From Paenibacillus xylanexedens (GTDB taxonomy: Bacteria; Bacillota; Bacilli; Paenibacillales; Paenibacillaceae), in the NCBI RefSeq assembly GCF_007680605.1, contig NZ_VEIO01000001.1, positions 1,178,001 through 1,242,000 on the forward strand: a stretch of 64,000 nucleotides of DNA, in the 5' to 3' direction. The notes under the pieces are model-generated. The model did not search any database, was not told the DNA's origin, and worked only from the letters and a program-made list of their open reading frames with translations. The position numbers and the translations under genes are program-made. Positions within the stretch are counted from its first letter, which is position 1. Each line of letters opens with the position of its first letter. Positions 35,940 to 45,179 of this stretch are shown in pieces.

Positions 35940-36944
35940 ATGCCTTATATTGCAAATGAACAACGTTACAATGATATGAGCTATTCTCGCTCAGGCAGAT
36001 CCGGCATTAAATTGCCGCAGATTGCACTGGGATTATGGCAGAATTTTGGCGGCAATCGCACGCTCGATATTCAGGAAGAAATGATTTTACGTGCGTTCGA
36101 TCTCGGTATTAACCATTTTGATCTGGCGAATAACTATGGACCACCCCCAGGATCAGCAGAAGAGAACTTCGGCGTGATCTACCACAAACATCTGCGTCCT
36201 TACCGGGATGAGCTGTTGATCTCTTCTAAGGCGGGGTACCATATGTGGAGCGGTCCTTACGGCGAATGGGGCTCCCGTAAAAACTTGATTGCCAGTCTCG
36301 ACCAGAGCCTGCGCCGAATGGGATTGGATTATGTCGACATTTTCTATCATCATCGTCCAGATCCGGACACGCCACTTGAAGAAACGATGACAGCGCTGGA
36401 TCACATCGTAAGGCAAGGGAAGGCATTATATGTGGGCTTGTCCAACTATAATGCACAGCAGACTCAGGAAGCGGTAACCATTCTGCAAAGGCTTGGCACG
36501 CCGTGCCTCGTTCATCAGCCAAACTATTCCATGTTAAATCGCTGGATTGAAGATGGTCTGCAAGATGTGCTGGATGAGCAAGGTGTAGGTTCTATCGCGT
36601 TTTGCCCACTCGGCCGGGGGCAGTTGACGAACAAATACGTGGACAAAATCAAAGCGGAACGGGCGAATCCTACAGGAAGTCTGAAAAAAGAATCGTATAC
36701 CGACGAACGTATCGCGAAATTCGAAGCGTTGCAAGCCGTGGCAGAACGAAGAGGACAGACGATTTCACAACTTGCACTCAACTGGGTATTACGGGGTAGT
36801 CGTGTAACGTCTGCATTGATTGGAGCCAGTCGTGTATCACAGATTGAAGAAAACGTTGCTGCGCTCAAGGCTCCGGAATTAACAACGGCAGAGCTGAGTG
36901 AGATGGATACGATTTTGGACGGGATCGGCAATTATCCTTGGTAA
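35940..36944 (+). CDS. Aldo/keto reductase, YghZ/Gpr-like
   Basis: A 334-residue (alpha/beta)8 reductase. The catalytic tetrad is visible: Asp in NHFDLANNYG with Tyr five residues on, Lys in ISSKAGYHMW, and His in YHHRPDPDTPLEE. YNDMSYSRSGRSGIKLPQIALGLWQNFGG and GPPPGSAEENFG are typical of the glyceraldehyde-3-phosphate reductase (YghZ) subgroup that detoxifies methylglyoxal and similar aldehydes. Likely controlled by the divergent AraC protein. Confidence 0.92.
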   Translation: MPYIANEQRYNDMSYSRSGRSGIKLPQIALGLWQNFGGNRTLDIQEEMILRAFDLGINHFDLANNYGPPPGSAEENFGVIYHKHLRPYRDELLISSKAGYHMWSGPYGEWGSRKNLIASLDQSLRRMGLDYVDIFYHHRPDPDTPLEETMTALDHIVRQGKALYVGLSNYNAQQTQEAVTILQRLGTPCLVHQPNYSMLNRWIEDGLQDVLDEQGVGSIAFCPLGRGQLTNKYVDKIKAERANPTGSLKKESYTDERIAKFEALQAVAERRGQTISQLALNWVLRGSRVTSALIGASRVSQIEENVAALKAPELTTAELSEMDTILDGIGNYPW

Positions 36945-36973
36945 ATGCTCTGTATACAAAACGTGTTACAATG

Positions 36974-37008
36974 AGTACCTTTTCTCTAATAGAGAAGGGG
37001 TACTTTTT
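36974..37008 (+). terminator. Terminator after the aldo/keto reductase gene
   Basis: A 14-bp stem, AGTACCTTTTCTCT with AGAGAAGGGGTACT, then TTTT. Confidence 0.85.
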
Positions 37009-37107
37009 ATGTTCAGAAGGGAAGAACTGGCGTATCGAGTAGCATAAGGTTTATACTGGAATGATTCGTGATCAGGTTATCAGACGAGCAAGAAAGGGAG
37101 ATGCATC

Positions 37108-37473
37108 ATGGAGTTTTATCGATTTGATCAAGATAGCGGCAAGCAAATCACGAAATTTGATTCGAATTTTGTGATGTCTCGGATCATCCAAACGAGCGGT
37201 AACGCGCATATAGGCTGCATGCATTTACCCGTTAACGGTGTGGTTGGATACCACCAGGCGGTTTCACCGCAATTAATGCTTATTATGACAGGAGCAGGAC
37301 AGGTGCGAAGCGGGAACGATGATTTTATCGAAATAAAAGCGGGAGAGGCTGTTTTTTGGGAAAACGGAGAATGGCATGAAACTGTCTCAGAGACCGGTCT
37401 AACAGCTATCGTGATCGAGAGTGAGGAGTTGAACCCCTCAGCATACATGCCTTCAAAACAAAGTAACCTCTAA
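37108..37473 (+). CDS. Small cupin-domain protein
   Basis: A 121-residue single-domain beta barrel. GCMHLPVNGVVGYHQAVSPQLMLIMTGAGQVRSGNDDFIEIKAGEAVFWENGEWHET gives both cupin motifs; metal-binding His residues are partly conserved (H in GYHQ, H in EWHE). AAAGGGAG precedes the ATG. Whether it is a sensor or an enzyme cannot be told. Confidence 0.8.
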   Translation: MEFYRFDQDSGKQITKFDSNFVMSRIIQTSGNAHIGCMHLPVNGVVGYHQAVSPQLMLIMTGAGQVRSGNDDFIEIKAGEAVFWENGEWHETVSETGLTAIVIESEELNPSAYMPSKQSNL

Positions 37474-37605
37474 AATAATCACGAAATGGAATGAGAAAGT
37501 CCTGTTCTTATGATAAAAAGGTTGTTGTTCATAGTACCTGGTCATAGGATTTGATGTATAATATAAAGACGATATATAAGTTGAATGATAAAGGAGAGGC
37601 TCCAT

Positions 37606-39198
37606 TTGAATTTTGAACAGTGGATTGCGCCTGAAACCTATAACCTGACATCCGAGATGGAGAACCACCCGTCAGATCGGATTGCACTTAGATGGCTCAG
37701 CGATCAGCAAGAAGTAGAAGAGATTACGTACGGTGATTTGTTAAAACAGGCGAACCGTCTGGCTGGAGGACTGCGTGAGCTTGGTTTGGTGAAAGGAGAT
37801 CGGGTGCTGGTCATGGTACCACGCCGGATTATCGCTTATGTGATATATATCGCCTGTCTGAAACTCGGCATTGCTGTGATTCCATCCTCGGAGATGTTGC
37901 GTGCGAAAGATTTGGAATATCGTCTGCGCCATTCATCGGCGAAGGCAGTCATTGTCTGGTCTGAGACCACATCGGAAGTGGAAAAAATGGATTCCGACCT
38001 GCCAGCACTTGCCCATCGTATCGTTGCATCCCCTAACGGAGACCACACTGTTCCTGGAGAAGGCTGGGTTAACGTACATCAATTGATGCAGAATCAGCCG
38101 GATGAAATGGTTGCTGTTCAGACGCACCGCGATGACATGGCCATTCTGGCATATACCTCAGGCACGACGGGCAATCCAAAGGGCGTCGTACATAGCCACG
38201 GCTGGGGTTATGCACACCTGCGAATTGCATCCACGTTATGGCTGGATATCCAGCCGACCGATATGGTATGGGCAACAGCGGCACCTGGATGGCAAAAGTG
38301 GATCTGGAGCCCGTTCCTGTCGGTACTCGGAAGAGGAGCAACAGGTTTGGTATACAACGGCTCATTCCAGCCGAAGCGTTACCTGGAGTTGATGCAGGCC
38401 CATCAGATTAACGTGCTCTGCTGTACACCGACGGAATACCGTCTGATGGCTAAAACGGATGATCTCGGACATTATGATTTATCCCATCTTCGTAGCGCTG
38501 TATCGGCGGGAGAACCGCTGAATCAGGAAGTCATTGAAATCTTCCAGCGTCATTTCGATCTCACCATCCGCGATGGTTACGGACAGACGGAAAGCACGCT
38601 GTTAATTGGCAGTTTGAAGGATGCGCCTGTGCGCATAGGCTCGATGGGTCAGTCCATTACCCCGGGATTGATCGAGATTATCGGTGAAGATGGGCAACCA
38701 CTACCTGCTGGAGAGGTTGGAGATATTGCTGTGCATCAGGACATGCCTGCGCTGTTCCGTGCTTATTATCAGGACGAGGGTCGCAAGGAAGCGAACCAGC
38801 GCGGGGAATATTTTGTCACAGGTGACCGGGCAAGCAAAGATGAAGATGGGTACTTCTGGTTTGAAGGCCGAAGTGATGATATCATCATCAGCTCGGGATA
38901 TACGATTGGGCCATTTGAGGTAGAAGAAGCGCTGATGAAACATGAAAGTGTGAAAGAATGTGCTGTCGTGGCTAGTCCAGACGAAATTCGGGGCAACATT
39001 GTCAAAGCCTTTGTAGTGCTACGAGACTTTTCCCAAGCGTCATCGGAACTCGCGCATGAACTGCAAAGACATGTGAAGGAATGGACGGCACCTTACAAAT
39101 ATCCACGCAAAATTGAATTTGTGACAGATCTACCCAAGACCAACTCAGGTAAAATTCGCCGCATTGAACTCCGTGAACAGGAAAAACGCAACGGTTAG
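37606..39198 (+). CDS. AMP-forming acyl-CoA synthetase (medium-chain type)
   Basis: A 530-residue adenylating enzyme. AILAYTSGTTGNPKGVVHSHG is the P-loop A3 motif, DGYGQTES is A5, YFVTGDRASKDEDGYFWFEGRSDDIIISSGYTIGPFEVEE spans A7-A8, and PKTNSGKIRR has the A10 catalytic lysine. WATAAPGWQKWIWSPFLSVLGRG resembles the ACSM/medium-chain group. TTG 37606 is the start because AAAGGAG is nine bases upstream; the in-frame ATG at 37585 overlaps that site. The substrate acid is unknown. Confidence 0.9.
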   Translation: MNFEQWIAPETYNLTSEMENHPSDRIALRWLSDQQEVEEITYGDLLKQANRLAGGLRELGLVKGDRVLVMVPRRIIAYVIYIACLKLGIAVIPSSEMLRAKDLEYRLRHSSAKAVIVWSETTSEVEKMDSDLPALAHRIVASPNGDHTVPGEGWVNVHQLMQNQPDEMVAVQTHRDDMAILAYTSGTTGNPKGVVHSHGWGYAHLRIASTLWLDIQPTDMVWATAAPGWQKWIWSPFLSVLGRGATGLVYNGSFQPKRYLELMQAHQINVLCCTPTEYRLMAKTDDLGHYDLSHLRSAVSAGEPLNQEVIEIFQRHFDLTIRDGYGQTESTLLIGSLKDAPVRIGSMGQSITPGLIEIIGEDGQPLPAGEVGDIAVHQDMPALFRAYYQDEGRKEANQRGEYFVTGDRASKDEDGYFWFEGRSDDIIISSGYTIGPFEVEEALMKHESVKECAVVASPDEIRGNIVKAFVVLRDFSQASSELAHELQRHVKEWTAPYKYPRKIEFVTDLPKTNSGKIRRIELREQEKRNG

Positions 39199-39310
39199 TT
39201 TGCGGACTGTGTATAGAGCAATGTAGAGGCAATAGATGAAACAGCATCTTTGATGTTAATGTTTGAGAATACAGCAATTTGAATCTTACCAAAGCAGGAG
39301 TGAACCTAAC

Positions 39311-40555
39311 ATGAGCTCGTTTGAACAATCTTTTGCAACATCATTGGAACAATACGCTGAACTAGTGGTTAAAGTGGGTGTGAATATCCAGAAGGGACAA
39401 GACCTACTGGTAACAGCACCGATTGAAACGCTGGAATTTACCCGTCTGATCGCCCAAAAAGCATACGCGGCCGGAGCCAATTATGTACAAGTCGATTTTG
39501 AGGACGATAAAATTACACGTAGCCGGTTTGAGCATGGTTCGGATGACAGCTTTGATTATTATCCGAAGTGGAAAGGCGACATGATGGAACGTTTCGCCGA
39601 AGCTGGAGGAGCGACACTGACAATTAAAGTGCCTGACCCAGACTTGTACAACGGAATTGAAGCGACCAACGTATCCCGTGCAACCAAAGCGGCGGCAGAG
39701 GCGCGCAAAGGCTATTCCAAATATACACGTAACCATGAAATTAGCTGGTGTCTGATCAAGGCCCCAACCAAAGCTTGGGCCAATAAAGTGTTTGCCGACA
39801 TTCCTGAGGAAGATCGCATCCACGTAATGTGGGATACCATTTTCAAGATGAATCGTGTGGACGGCGGAGATCCTGTACAGAACTGGAAAGAGCATATTGA
39901 GACGTTGAACAAAATGAGTGACTTGCTCAATCAGAAAAATTATAAGAGCCTGCACTATCGTGCACCAGGTACGGATCTGAAAATTGAACTGGTGAACAAC
40001 CACATCTGGGGCGGTGGCGGCAGTGAAAACAAACAAGGGGTCTACACCGTAGCAAATATGCCGACAGAAGAGGTATTTACGATGCCGAAGCGTAGCGGTG
40101 TTAACGGTTATGTTAGTAGCACGATGCCGCTGAATCTGAACGGACAGCTGGTAGATCAGATGCGAATTACATTTAAAGAGGGTCAGGTTGTTGCATATAC
40201 AGCAGCTTCTGGCGAAGAACATCTGAAGAACCTGTTTGCGACAGACGAGGGGGCTCGTTACTTGGGAGAAGTGGCGCTCGTGCCGCATGATTCGCCAATC
40301 TCGAATCTGAATCGTATTTTCTATAATACGGGTATTGATGAGAATGCATCCTGCCATCTGGCTGTCGGAAGTGCGTATCCGTTCAACATGAAGGGCGGCA
40401 CGGCGATGTCGAATGAAGAATTGCTGAAACATGAATGCAATGTAAGTTTGACGCATGTCGATTTCATGATTGGTTCTGCGGAACTGGACATTGACGGGGA
40501 GTTACAGGACGGCACGATTGAGCCGGTATTCCGCAAGGGAAACTGGGCATTTTAA
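39311..40555 (+). CDS. ampS: Aminopeptidase, M29 family (AmpS/PepS)
   Basis: A 414-residue metallopeptidase. LEQYAELVVKVGVNIQKGQDLLVTAPIE is the family start. The C-terminal half supplies the metal site: NMPTEEVFTMPKR, the ENASCHLAVGSAYP segment with a His ligand, and NVSLTHVDFMIGS. CAGGAGTG precedes the ATG. It releases N-terminal residues from peptides in the cytosol. A perfect terminator follows. Confidence 0.92.
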   Translation: MSSFEQSFATSLEQYAELVVKVGVNIQKGQDLLVTAPIETLEFTRLIAQKAYAAGANYVQVDFEDDKITRSRFEHGSDDSFDYYPKWKGDMMERFAEAGGATLTIKVPDPDLYNGIEATNVSRATKAAAEARKGYSKYTRNHEISWCLIKAPTKAWANKVFADIPEEDRIHVMWDTIFKMNRVDGGDPVQNWKEHIETLNKMSDLLNQKNYKSLHYRAPGTDLKIELVNNHIWGGGGSENKQGVYTVANMPTEEVFTMPKRSGVNGYVSSTMPLNLNGQLVDQMRITFKEGQVVAYTAASGEEHLKNLFATDEGARYLGEVALVPHDSPISNLNRIFYNTGIDENASCHLAVGSAYPFNMKGGTAMSNEELLKHECNVSLTHVDFMIGSAELDIDGELQDGTIEPVFRKGNWAF

Positions 40556-40632
40556 TATGAAATGCATAGTCTGTTAATGATGAAACGATGAGTGCAATTT
40601 TGGTGTAGTCAAATCAATAACAGATGAAACGT

Positions 40633-40668
40633 AGAAAAGTGACTTCAATGGAAGTCACTTTTCTGTTT
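40633..40668 (+). terminator. Terminator after ampS
   Basis: A perfect 14-bp stem, AGAAAAGTGACTTC with GAAGTCACTTTTCT, around AATG, followed by GTTTAT. It can also serve the convergent gene. Confidence 0.85.
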
Positions 40669-40733
40669 ATATTCAATCATTAGGGAGTATAAAAGGCTAA
40701 GTCCGGCATAAAATATGCGGAATGTAAATTGCT

Positions 40734-41222
40734 TTAATAGGTTGTTACAGGAATACAAAATTCGCATAAATGCTGATTAAGCAGTGAAAGACGATATCTT
40801 TCGATCACAGGTTTTGTATTATTCATGCTATAGCCATACAAGTGTAATTGTGAAATCATCTCATTCCAGGCTCTCTGAATACCCTCAGTCGTATGTGGAA
40901 TTGTGATCGTGAGGTAGTTTCCACCGGGTGATTTTCCCAAGCTAATATCAAGGCCAGGCTCTTGTTCAAAATGAAAATCATCGCTAATCACTATACACGC
41001 ATCATACCTGCAATGTTCTGGCATAGTTACCCGAGGATCATCTTGAGGAATACCGTACAGGATGGCATCTTCCTTCAGCAGTTCTTTCTGCTTCGCCCAT
41101 TGTTTCAGTTTTTCCATTGTCTGCATGTTTGAAGGGCCATAAGGGCCAGTGTGACGTACAAATGCCATACGGAAGGGGCGAAGCTGTTCGAGATACAAGT
41201 TTTTCTTACCTATGATTATCAT
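40734..41222 (-). CDS. GyrI-like small-molecule-binding protein
   Basis: A 162-residue protein matching the stand-alone GyrI/AraC effector-binding fold: FRMAFVRHTGPYGPSNMQTMEKLKQWAKQK, then GIPQDDPRVTMPEHCRYDACIVI, and GNYLTITIPHTTEGIQRAWNEMI. Such domains bind cationic drugs. The start is uncertain: AGGAG abuts the ATG at 41222 with no spacer, and the next candidate is TTG about eight codons in. No DNA-binding domain is present. Confidence 0.82.
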   Translation of the reverse strand: MIIIGKKNLYLEQLRPFRMAFVRHTGPYGPSNMQTMEKLKQWAKQKELLKEDAILYGIPQDDPRVTMPEHCRYDACIVISDDFHFEQEPGLDISLGKSPGGNYLTITIPHTTEGIQRAWNEMISQLHLYGYSMNNTKPVIERYRLSLLNQHLCEFCIPVTTY

Positions 41223-41441
41223 CTCCTAATTAGACATTATGCTTACTTGAAGAATGCTAACATGTTATAAAAAATAATGTATACTTTTTTTAGAAAGTCG
41301 GTAAAAATGTTGATTCAGTAAGGGACATCGTAGAGAAATGATAGTTTGGTAGCATTGTAAACCACTCAAAGAACTCATAAAATAGGCATGATATGATATG
41401 TACAGTGAGCCGTACGTAAAAGTGGTTAGGAGGGAGAATGG

Positions 41442-42620
41442 ATGGTGAGTATGGATGGAATGGATATTACAAATGCCTTTACAGATGAACTTTTCAAGCA
41501 ATACATATTAGCAAATTATGGTGATCAACGAGGTTATATTCGGGCACAAGATGTGAGTGAAGTGGAGACCCTGGAGCTTCCAAAAGTCGGTATGAAAAAT
41601 CTTAAGGGCATTGAATATTTCACGGAACTCAAAGTTCTCGATTGCACATATAATGCTTTGGTCAGTCTGAATGTTGAACATAATTTGAAGTTGAAAACGT
41701 TATTATGCAGAGAAAATCAAATTGTCGAACTAAATCTGCACTCCAATACACAGCTTGAAACACTGGACTGTAGCTTTAATCGTCTGCGTAAACTGGAACT
41801 GGCGCAGAATCAAAAGCTGAAGTCTGTTGAATGTCACTGGAATTTGCTCTCTGAACTGAAAGTAGGGCATCTAAAGCAATTGCAGAGACTCGCATGCAGC
41901 TACAACACACTTTTCTCACTGGATATGGTAAATAATGAGCAGCTAACTTATTTGGATTGTGCGAGCAATGATCTTATTGAGCTTGATGTCAGTGGCTGTC
42001 CTGCTTTAATAGAGCTTCGTTGTCATCACAATCAACTCAAAAGTCTGGATCTCCGTTCCAATCACCGTTTGGAAAGTGTACGTTGTTTCAATAATCATAT
42101 TCGTGAACTGGATTTACGTAAAAATACCGAACTTGTGGAACTATATTGTTCTGAAAATAAGTTGAAATCCCTTGACGTGAGCTATAATTCCAAGATGGAG
42201 CGCATGCAGTACGGTGATAATCTCATCATTGAACCGGATCATGAAGTCCCAGGCATGGGTATATTTCAATATGATAATGAAACGACGATGTATCATATGA
42301 ATTTGCAGGAGGAAGGAAGAGAACTGCAAGTCACGGCACAAATTTCAACGAAGGCCGGTATGGATGCATTGTCCGCTTCTTTCGAAGCTGCTTGGGAACA
42401 ATGGCATGTCCTGCGAGAACAGGCACTTCACATCATTGGTAAAGCTCATCCGGACGAGGATGCAAATACTTTGGTACTGGCAGATGTAGAATTTCAAGCA
42501 GATGGCAGTTTAAAGTTGGGATTTGATGCTGGCGATACGCCAGCCGGACAGCTCTATATCTATGTTGCATTCGATAGCGATCTCCAGATCTCGGATGAGT
42601 TAATATATGAAACGTATTGA
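41442..42620 (+). CDS. Cytosolic leucine-rich-repeat protein, 21-residue repeats
   Basis: A 392-residue protein. Residues 63 to ~252 are nine tandem 21-residue LRRs of the form L-x-x-L-x-C-x-x-N-x-L-x-x-L-x-L with Cys at position 6 and Asn at 9 in all nine. The first ~62 residues form a cap. The C-terminal ~120 residues are a distinct acidic alpha/beta domain. There is no signal peptide or membrane segment, so unlike internalins it should be cytosolic. AGGAGGGA precedes the ATG. Function unknown; LRR arrays usually mediate protein binding. Confidence 0.85.
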   Translation: MVSMDGMDITNAFTDELFKQYILANYGDQRGYIRAQDVSEVETLELPKVGMKNLKGIEYFTELKVLDCTYNALVSLNVEHNLKLKTLLCRENQIVELNLHSNTQLETLDCSFNRLRKLELAQNQKLKSVECHWNLLSELKVGHLKQLQRLACSYNTLFSLDMVNNEQLTYLDCASNDLIELDVSGCPALIELRCHHNQLKSLDLRSNHRLESVRCFNNHIRELDLRKNTELVELYCSENKLKSLDVSYNSKMERMQYGDNLIIEPDHEVPGMGIFQYDNETTMYHMNLQEEGRELQVTAQISTKAGMDALSASFEAAWEQWHVLREQALHIIGKAHPDEDANTLVLADVEFQADGSLKLGFDAGDTPAGQLYIYVAFDSDLQISDELIYETY

Positions 42621-42682
42621 AACAACGGAATGTTAAAAAAGCTATGAACGCATTCAGTAACTTGATTAAGTTGTACACACGA

Positions 42683-42724
42683 AAAAGCCTCGAAGTCGAA
42701 GTCGTGGCTTTTCAAGCATTTTTT
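42683..42724 (+). terminator. Probable terminator after the LRR gene
   Basis: AAAAGCC-t-CGA pairs with TCG-t-GGCTTTT; a six-T tract follows after seven bases. Confidence 0.55.
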
Positions 42725-42770
42725 ATTTAGGAAAGATCTATATAATTTTAACTATTCTTTTACACTTTAA

Positions 42771-42936
42771 CGGAGAGGACAGAAAAAACCTAGAAAAGCG
42801 AAGCTAAAAGCTTTCTGAAAGAAAGCTGCATCGGAAGCATATGCTTCGCCTTTATCACCGGATTTTTCCCTTTGGAAAAGGGAGTCCAAAAAATCGGGGG
42901 ATAACCGCTACTCTTCAGGTTCTTCTGTCCTCGGAG
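42771..42936. mobile_element. MITE-like structured element with terminal inverted repeats
   Basis: The element 42776-42931 starts AGGACAGAAAAAACCT and ends AGGTTCTTCTGTCCT, which are inverted copies with one extra base. It is flanked on both sides by CGGAG (42771-42775, 42932-42936), a direct repeat that the palindrome does not explain and that looks like a target-site duplication. Inside are nested hairpins: GCGAAGC (42798) with GCTTCGC (42843), AGCTTTC (42809) with GAAAGCT (42821), GAAGCATATGCTTC (42834-42847), and a long arm 42852-42904 with inner CCCTTT/AAAGGG. No ORF is inside. It lies between convergent genes. It could instead be a structured RNA. Confidence 0.65.
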
Positions 42937-42974
42937 TGGACTGTGTAAAGTCTTTAGTTCAAGTTATATAGCAG

Positions 42975-43607
42975 TTATTCGGCATTCATTTTATTAAAGC
43001 TAACGTACTCATGAATAGGTTTGCGATAACCGCGCGGACGCTGTTTGGATTCTGATTTTTTGCCAATGGTAATCATCATCGCAGGTACGTAATGATCCGG
43101 AATGTTAAGGCTCTGCTGCAGCTCTTCAGCATTAAATCCAATCATCGGACAAGTGTCCCAGCCACGATCCTGAGCAATCAGCATGAATTGCATCGCTGAT
43201 AAGCTGGCGTTACGGATGGCATCCTCACGTTGGAAAAATCTACCGCGAGTTTCGTAGAATTCAATAACGCTCTGTGATTCCTGCTCGTATTGAAACGGTG
43301 TCATTGCGCCCAAGTTAAGCAATCCTTCGTTGATCGTGCGAATATGATGATGTGCGTTGACATCCCCTAACACGATGATGACCGCAGAAGCTGTTTTCAC
43401 TTTATACTGTTGCGAAGCCTGATATACTTTCTCTTTCTGAGCTTCATCGGTCAATACAAGATAATGAGTGTGTTGCAGGTTAAATGCGGATGGCGCAAAT
43501 TTATTCAAAGCAAACATGTCTTCCAGTTCGGACTCTGAAATCTCAATTCCCTCTTCAAAAATAACAGCAGATCTGCGGTTTTTAATCAATTGATCCAATT
43601 CGCTCAT
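42975..43607 (-). CDS. Nitroreductase-family protein
   Basis: A 210-residue flavoprotein. LIKNRRSAVIF is the FMN-phosphate-binding start, LNKFAPSAFNLQHTHYLVL the core, and SLSAMQFMLIAQDRGWDTCPMIGFN the dimer/flavin region, ending with IGKKSESKQRPRGYRKPI. It reduces nitro or quinone substrates with NAD(P)H. GTGAGG precedes the ATG. An inverted repeat 52 bp upstream of the start is a likely operator. Confidence 0.9.
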   Translation of the reverse strand: MSELDQLIKNRRSAVIFEEGIEISESELEDMFALNKFAPSAFNLQHTHYLVLTDEAQKEKVYQASQQYKVKTASAVIIVLGDVNAHHHIRTINEGLLNLGAMTPFQYEQESQSVIEFYETRGRFFQREDAIRNASLSAMQFMLIAQDRGWDTCPMIGFNAEELQQSLNIPDHYVPAMMITIGKKSESKQRPRGYRKPIHEYVSFNKMNAE

Positions 43608-43658
43608 GTTGTTTACCTCACTTATGTATAGTTTGCTTGCTTATAAAGTGAATATAAC

Positions 43659-43683
43659 ATACTTAATTACTTTATGTAAGTAT
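43659..43683. promoter_or_regulatory. Inverted repeat upstream of the nitroreductase gene
   Basis: ATACTTA-N11-TAAGTAT is a perfect inverted repeat. HxlR- and MarR-type regulators commonly control nitroreductases through such sites; the regulator is not nearby. Confidence 0.5.
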
Positions 43684-43744
43684 TATTTTTGAATAAGACA
43701 AGATGTGCTCGCCATACGCTAATAGAAAACAGCAGAGGTGAGTC

Positions 43745-43984
43745 ATGAGATCATTCATCCTCAGATTAAAATCAGCTTGGCGGCATCATGAGTTTCAAGT
43801 ATATGTCTTTGAATCCTCTGCCCTTAAAAAGTTTGTGGTGGTGGAGATCATACTGGGTTACCTTGTATACAAAACAGCCTTTTATCTGAGCCACAACGAT
43901 TTACTGGCAGGGGCAAGTTCCTGGGCAGGAACCGAAGGTGTGAAACGGTTGCCTATTTTGATTCGGCGTATTGCTGGAGTCTGA
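43745..43984 (+). CDS. Possible small protein of unknown function
   Basis: 79 residues starting MRSFILRLKSAWRHHEFQVYVFES, with a hydrophobic stretch VVVEIILGYLVYKTAFYL. AGAGGTGA is well placed before the ATG. There is no recognisable family. Support is the ribosome binding site and the absence of a competing gene; it may not be real. Confidence 0.4.
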   Translation: MRSFILRLKSAWRHHEFQVYVFESSALKKFVVVEIILGYLVYKTAFYLSHNDLLAGASSWAGTEGVKRLPILIRRIAGV

Positions 43985-44102
43985 AAAACTTGAAAGATGG
44001 TCTGTAACCCTATGGGATGTGAGACTGCTCTCAAGAACATTTTCTCTGAAAAAATGGGTGCAAAGAGGCTTTCTTGTAACTACAGCCATCTTGTAATTTA
44101 TA

Positions 44103-44133
44103 TGGAGAAGGGGCAAGTGTGCCCCGTTCTCCA
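44103..44133. repeat. Strong intergenic hairpin
   Basis: TGGAGAAGGGGCA pairs with TGCCCCGTTCTCCA (one bulge) around AGTG. There is no T-tract on the plus side and none close on the minus side, so it is not an obvious terminator. Confidence 0.6.
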
Positions 44134-44189
44134 GATTCACCTACAAATGAACGAATTGAGTTAACTAAGCTGCTTGCCAAATCAAGAAC

Positions 44190-44966
44190 TTATTTTGCTC
44201 GTTCCAAATATTGCTCCAGAGTTAATTTTTGACTAGTGATCTCGCCAGCGATATAGACACCAACATAACGAACGTGCCAAGGCTCATATGAATATCCGGT
44301 TAATTTCTCTTGATCTTTGCCATAACGGATGATGAAGCCGTATTTATGGGCATTGGCTTTCAGCCATTTGCCTTCTTTGGTGTTGCCAAAACTTTGCTGC
44401 AGATCATAACCTGCCGAAGCGCTGGAAATGTCCATGGCGAGTCCGGTCTGATGTTCGCTCTGTCCTGGACGAGCACTTGTTTTGTTGGCAACAGCTTCGC
44501 CTTTGATGCTGGCATTACGGTCAAAGATTGCTTTCTGCGTAGCATAAGAACGGTAACCCGAAACCGCTTTGATATCGATACCGTCTTTTTTCGCGGCGGC
44601 AAACAATTTCTCAATAGCTGATGCTGCGACTTTACGCATCTGTTTCTTCGGACTGGAGCCAGAGAAGCTGAACGGGATGTTAGGAACGACCAGATCTTTT
44701 GGCTCATAAGTAGATGGTAGGTTTCTTTTTTTATTTACAAGCACAACGGTGCTGGATAGGTTCGTTACGGTAGCAATGCCTTTGCTAGAGGTCGTAATGG
44801 TACGGCTTGGCGCGTTATCTTTCAAAAATTGAGAAAAGCTTGAGCTTGCCGCAGAAGCAACCGGGTTAAATATTTGATTAATCGGAAGTGTAGTAAACGC
44901 TGTGCCCGCAAGCACCGAGCCAACGAGTAGCGTCGATATGATGGATTTACGAGTAAATGATGACAT
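44190..44966 (-). CDS. D-alanyl-D-alanine carboxypeptidase, VanY/M15B type
   Basis: A 258-residue exported protein. Signal peptide MSSFTRKSIISTLLVGSVLAGTAFT. The zinc-peptidase core shows SGYRSYATQKAIFDRN, ARPGQSEHQTGLAMDIS (His and Asp ligands) and EPWHVRYVG (third ligand His). It would trim the terminal D-Ala from peptidoglycan stems. AAGGAGG precedes the ATG. It stands alone. Confidence 0.93.
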   Translation of the reverse strand: MSSFTRKSIISTLLVGSVLAGTAFTTLPINQIFNPVASAASSSFSQFLKDNAPSRTITTSSKGIATVTNLSSTVVLVNKKRNLPSTYEPKDLVVPNIPFSFSGSSPKKQMRKVAASAIEKLFAAAKKDGIDIKAVSGYRSYATQKAIFDRNASIKGEAVANKTSARPGQSEHQTGLAMDISSASAGYDLQQSFGNTKEGKWLKANAHKYGFIIRYGKDQEKLTGYSYEPWHVRYVGVYIAGEITSQKLTLEQYLERAK

Positions 44967-45179
44967 GATGGGAGTTCCTCCTTGGAATATATTAATCTAT
45001 AAACCAAGTATACTGGAGGATTATATCGATAGGTTCTCCAAATGTTTCCGACTTGTAAACAAAGTTTGCTAGAATCTATTTTTCATTGGCCGATTTGGCG
45101 GGAGTAAGAATATTATCTTCGAAATAAGAGGTTGGCAATTGAAAATAGTGGAGTCTGATCCTAGCGGCAGTTTCTATGA

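Noticed and set aside
39404-40456. 350-codon minus-strand open frame
   Set aside because: It lies wholly antisense to the clearly recognisable ampS and has a composition unlike real proteins.
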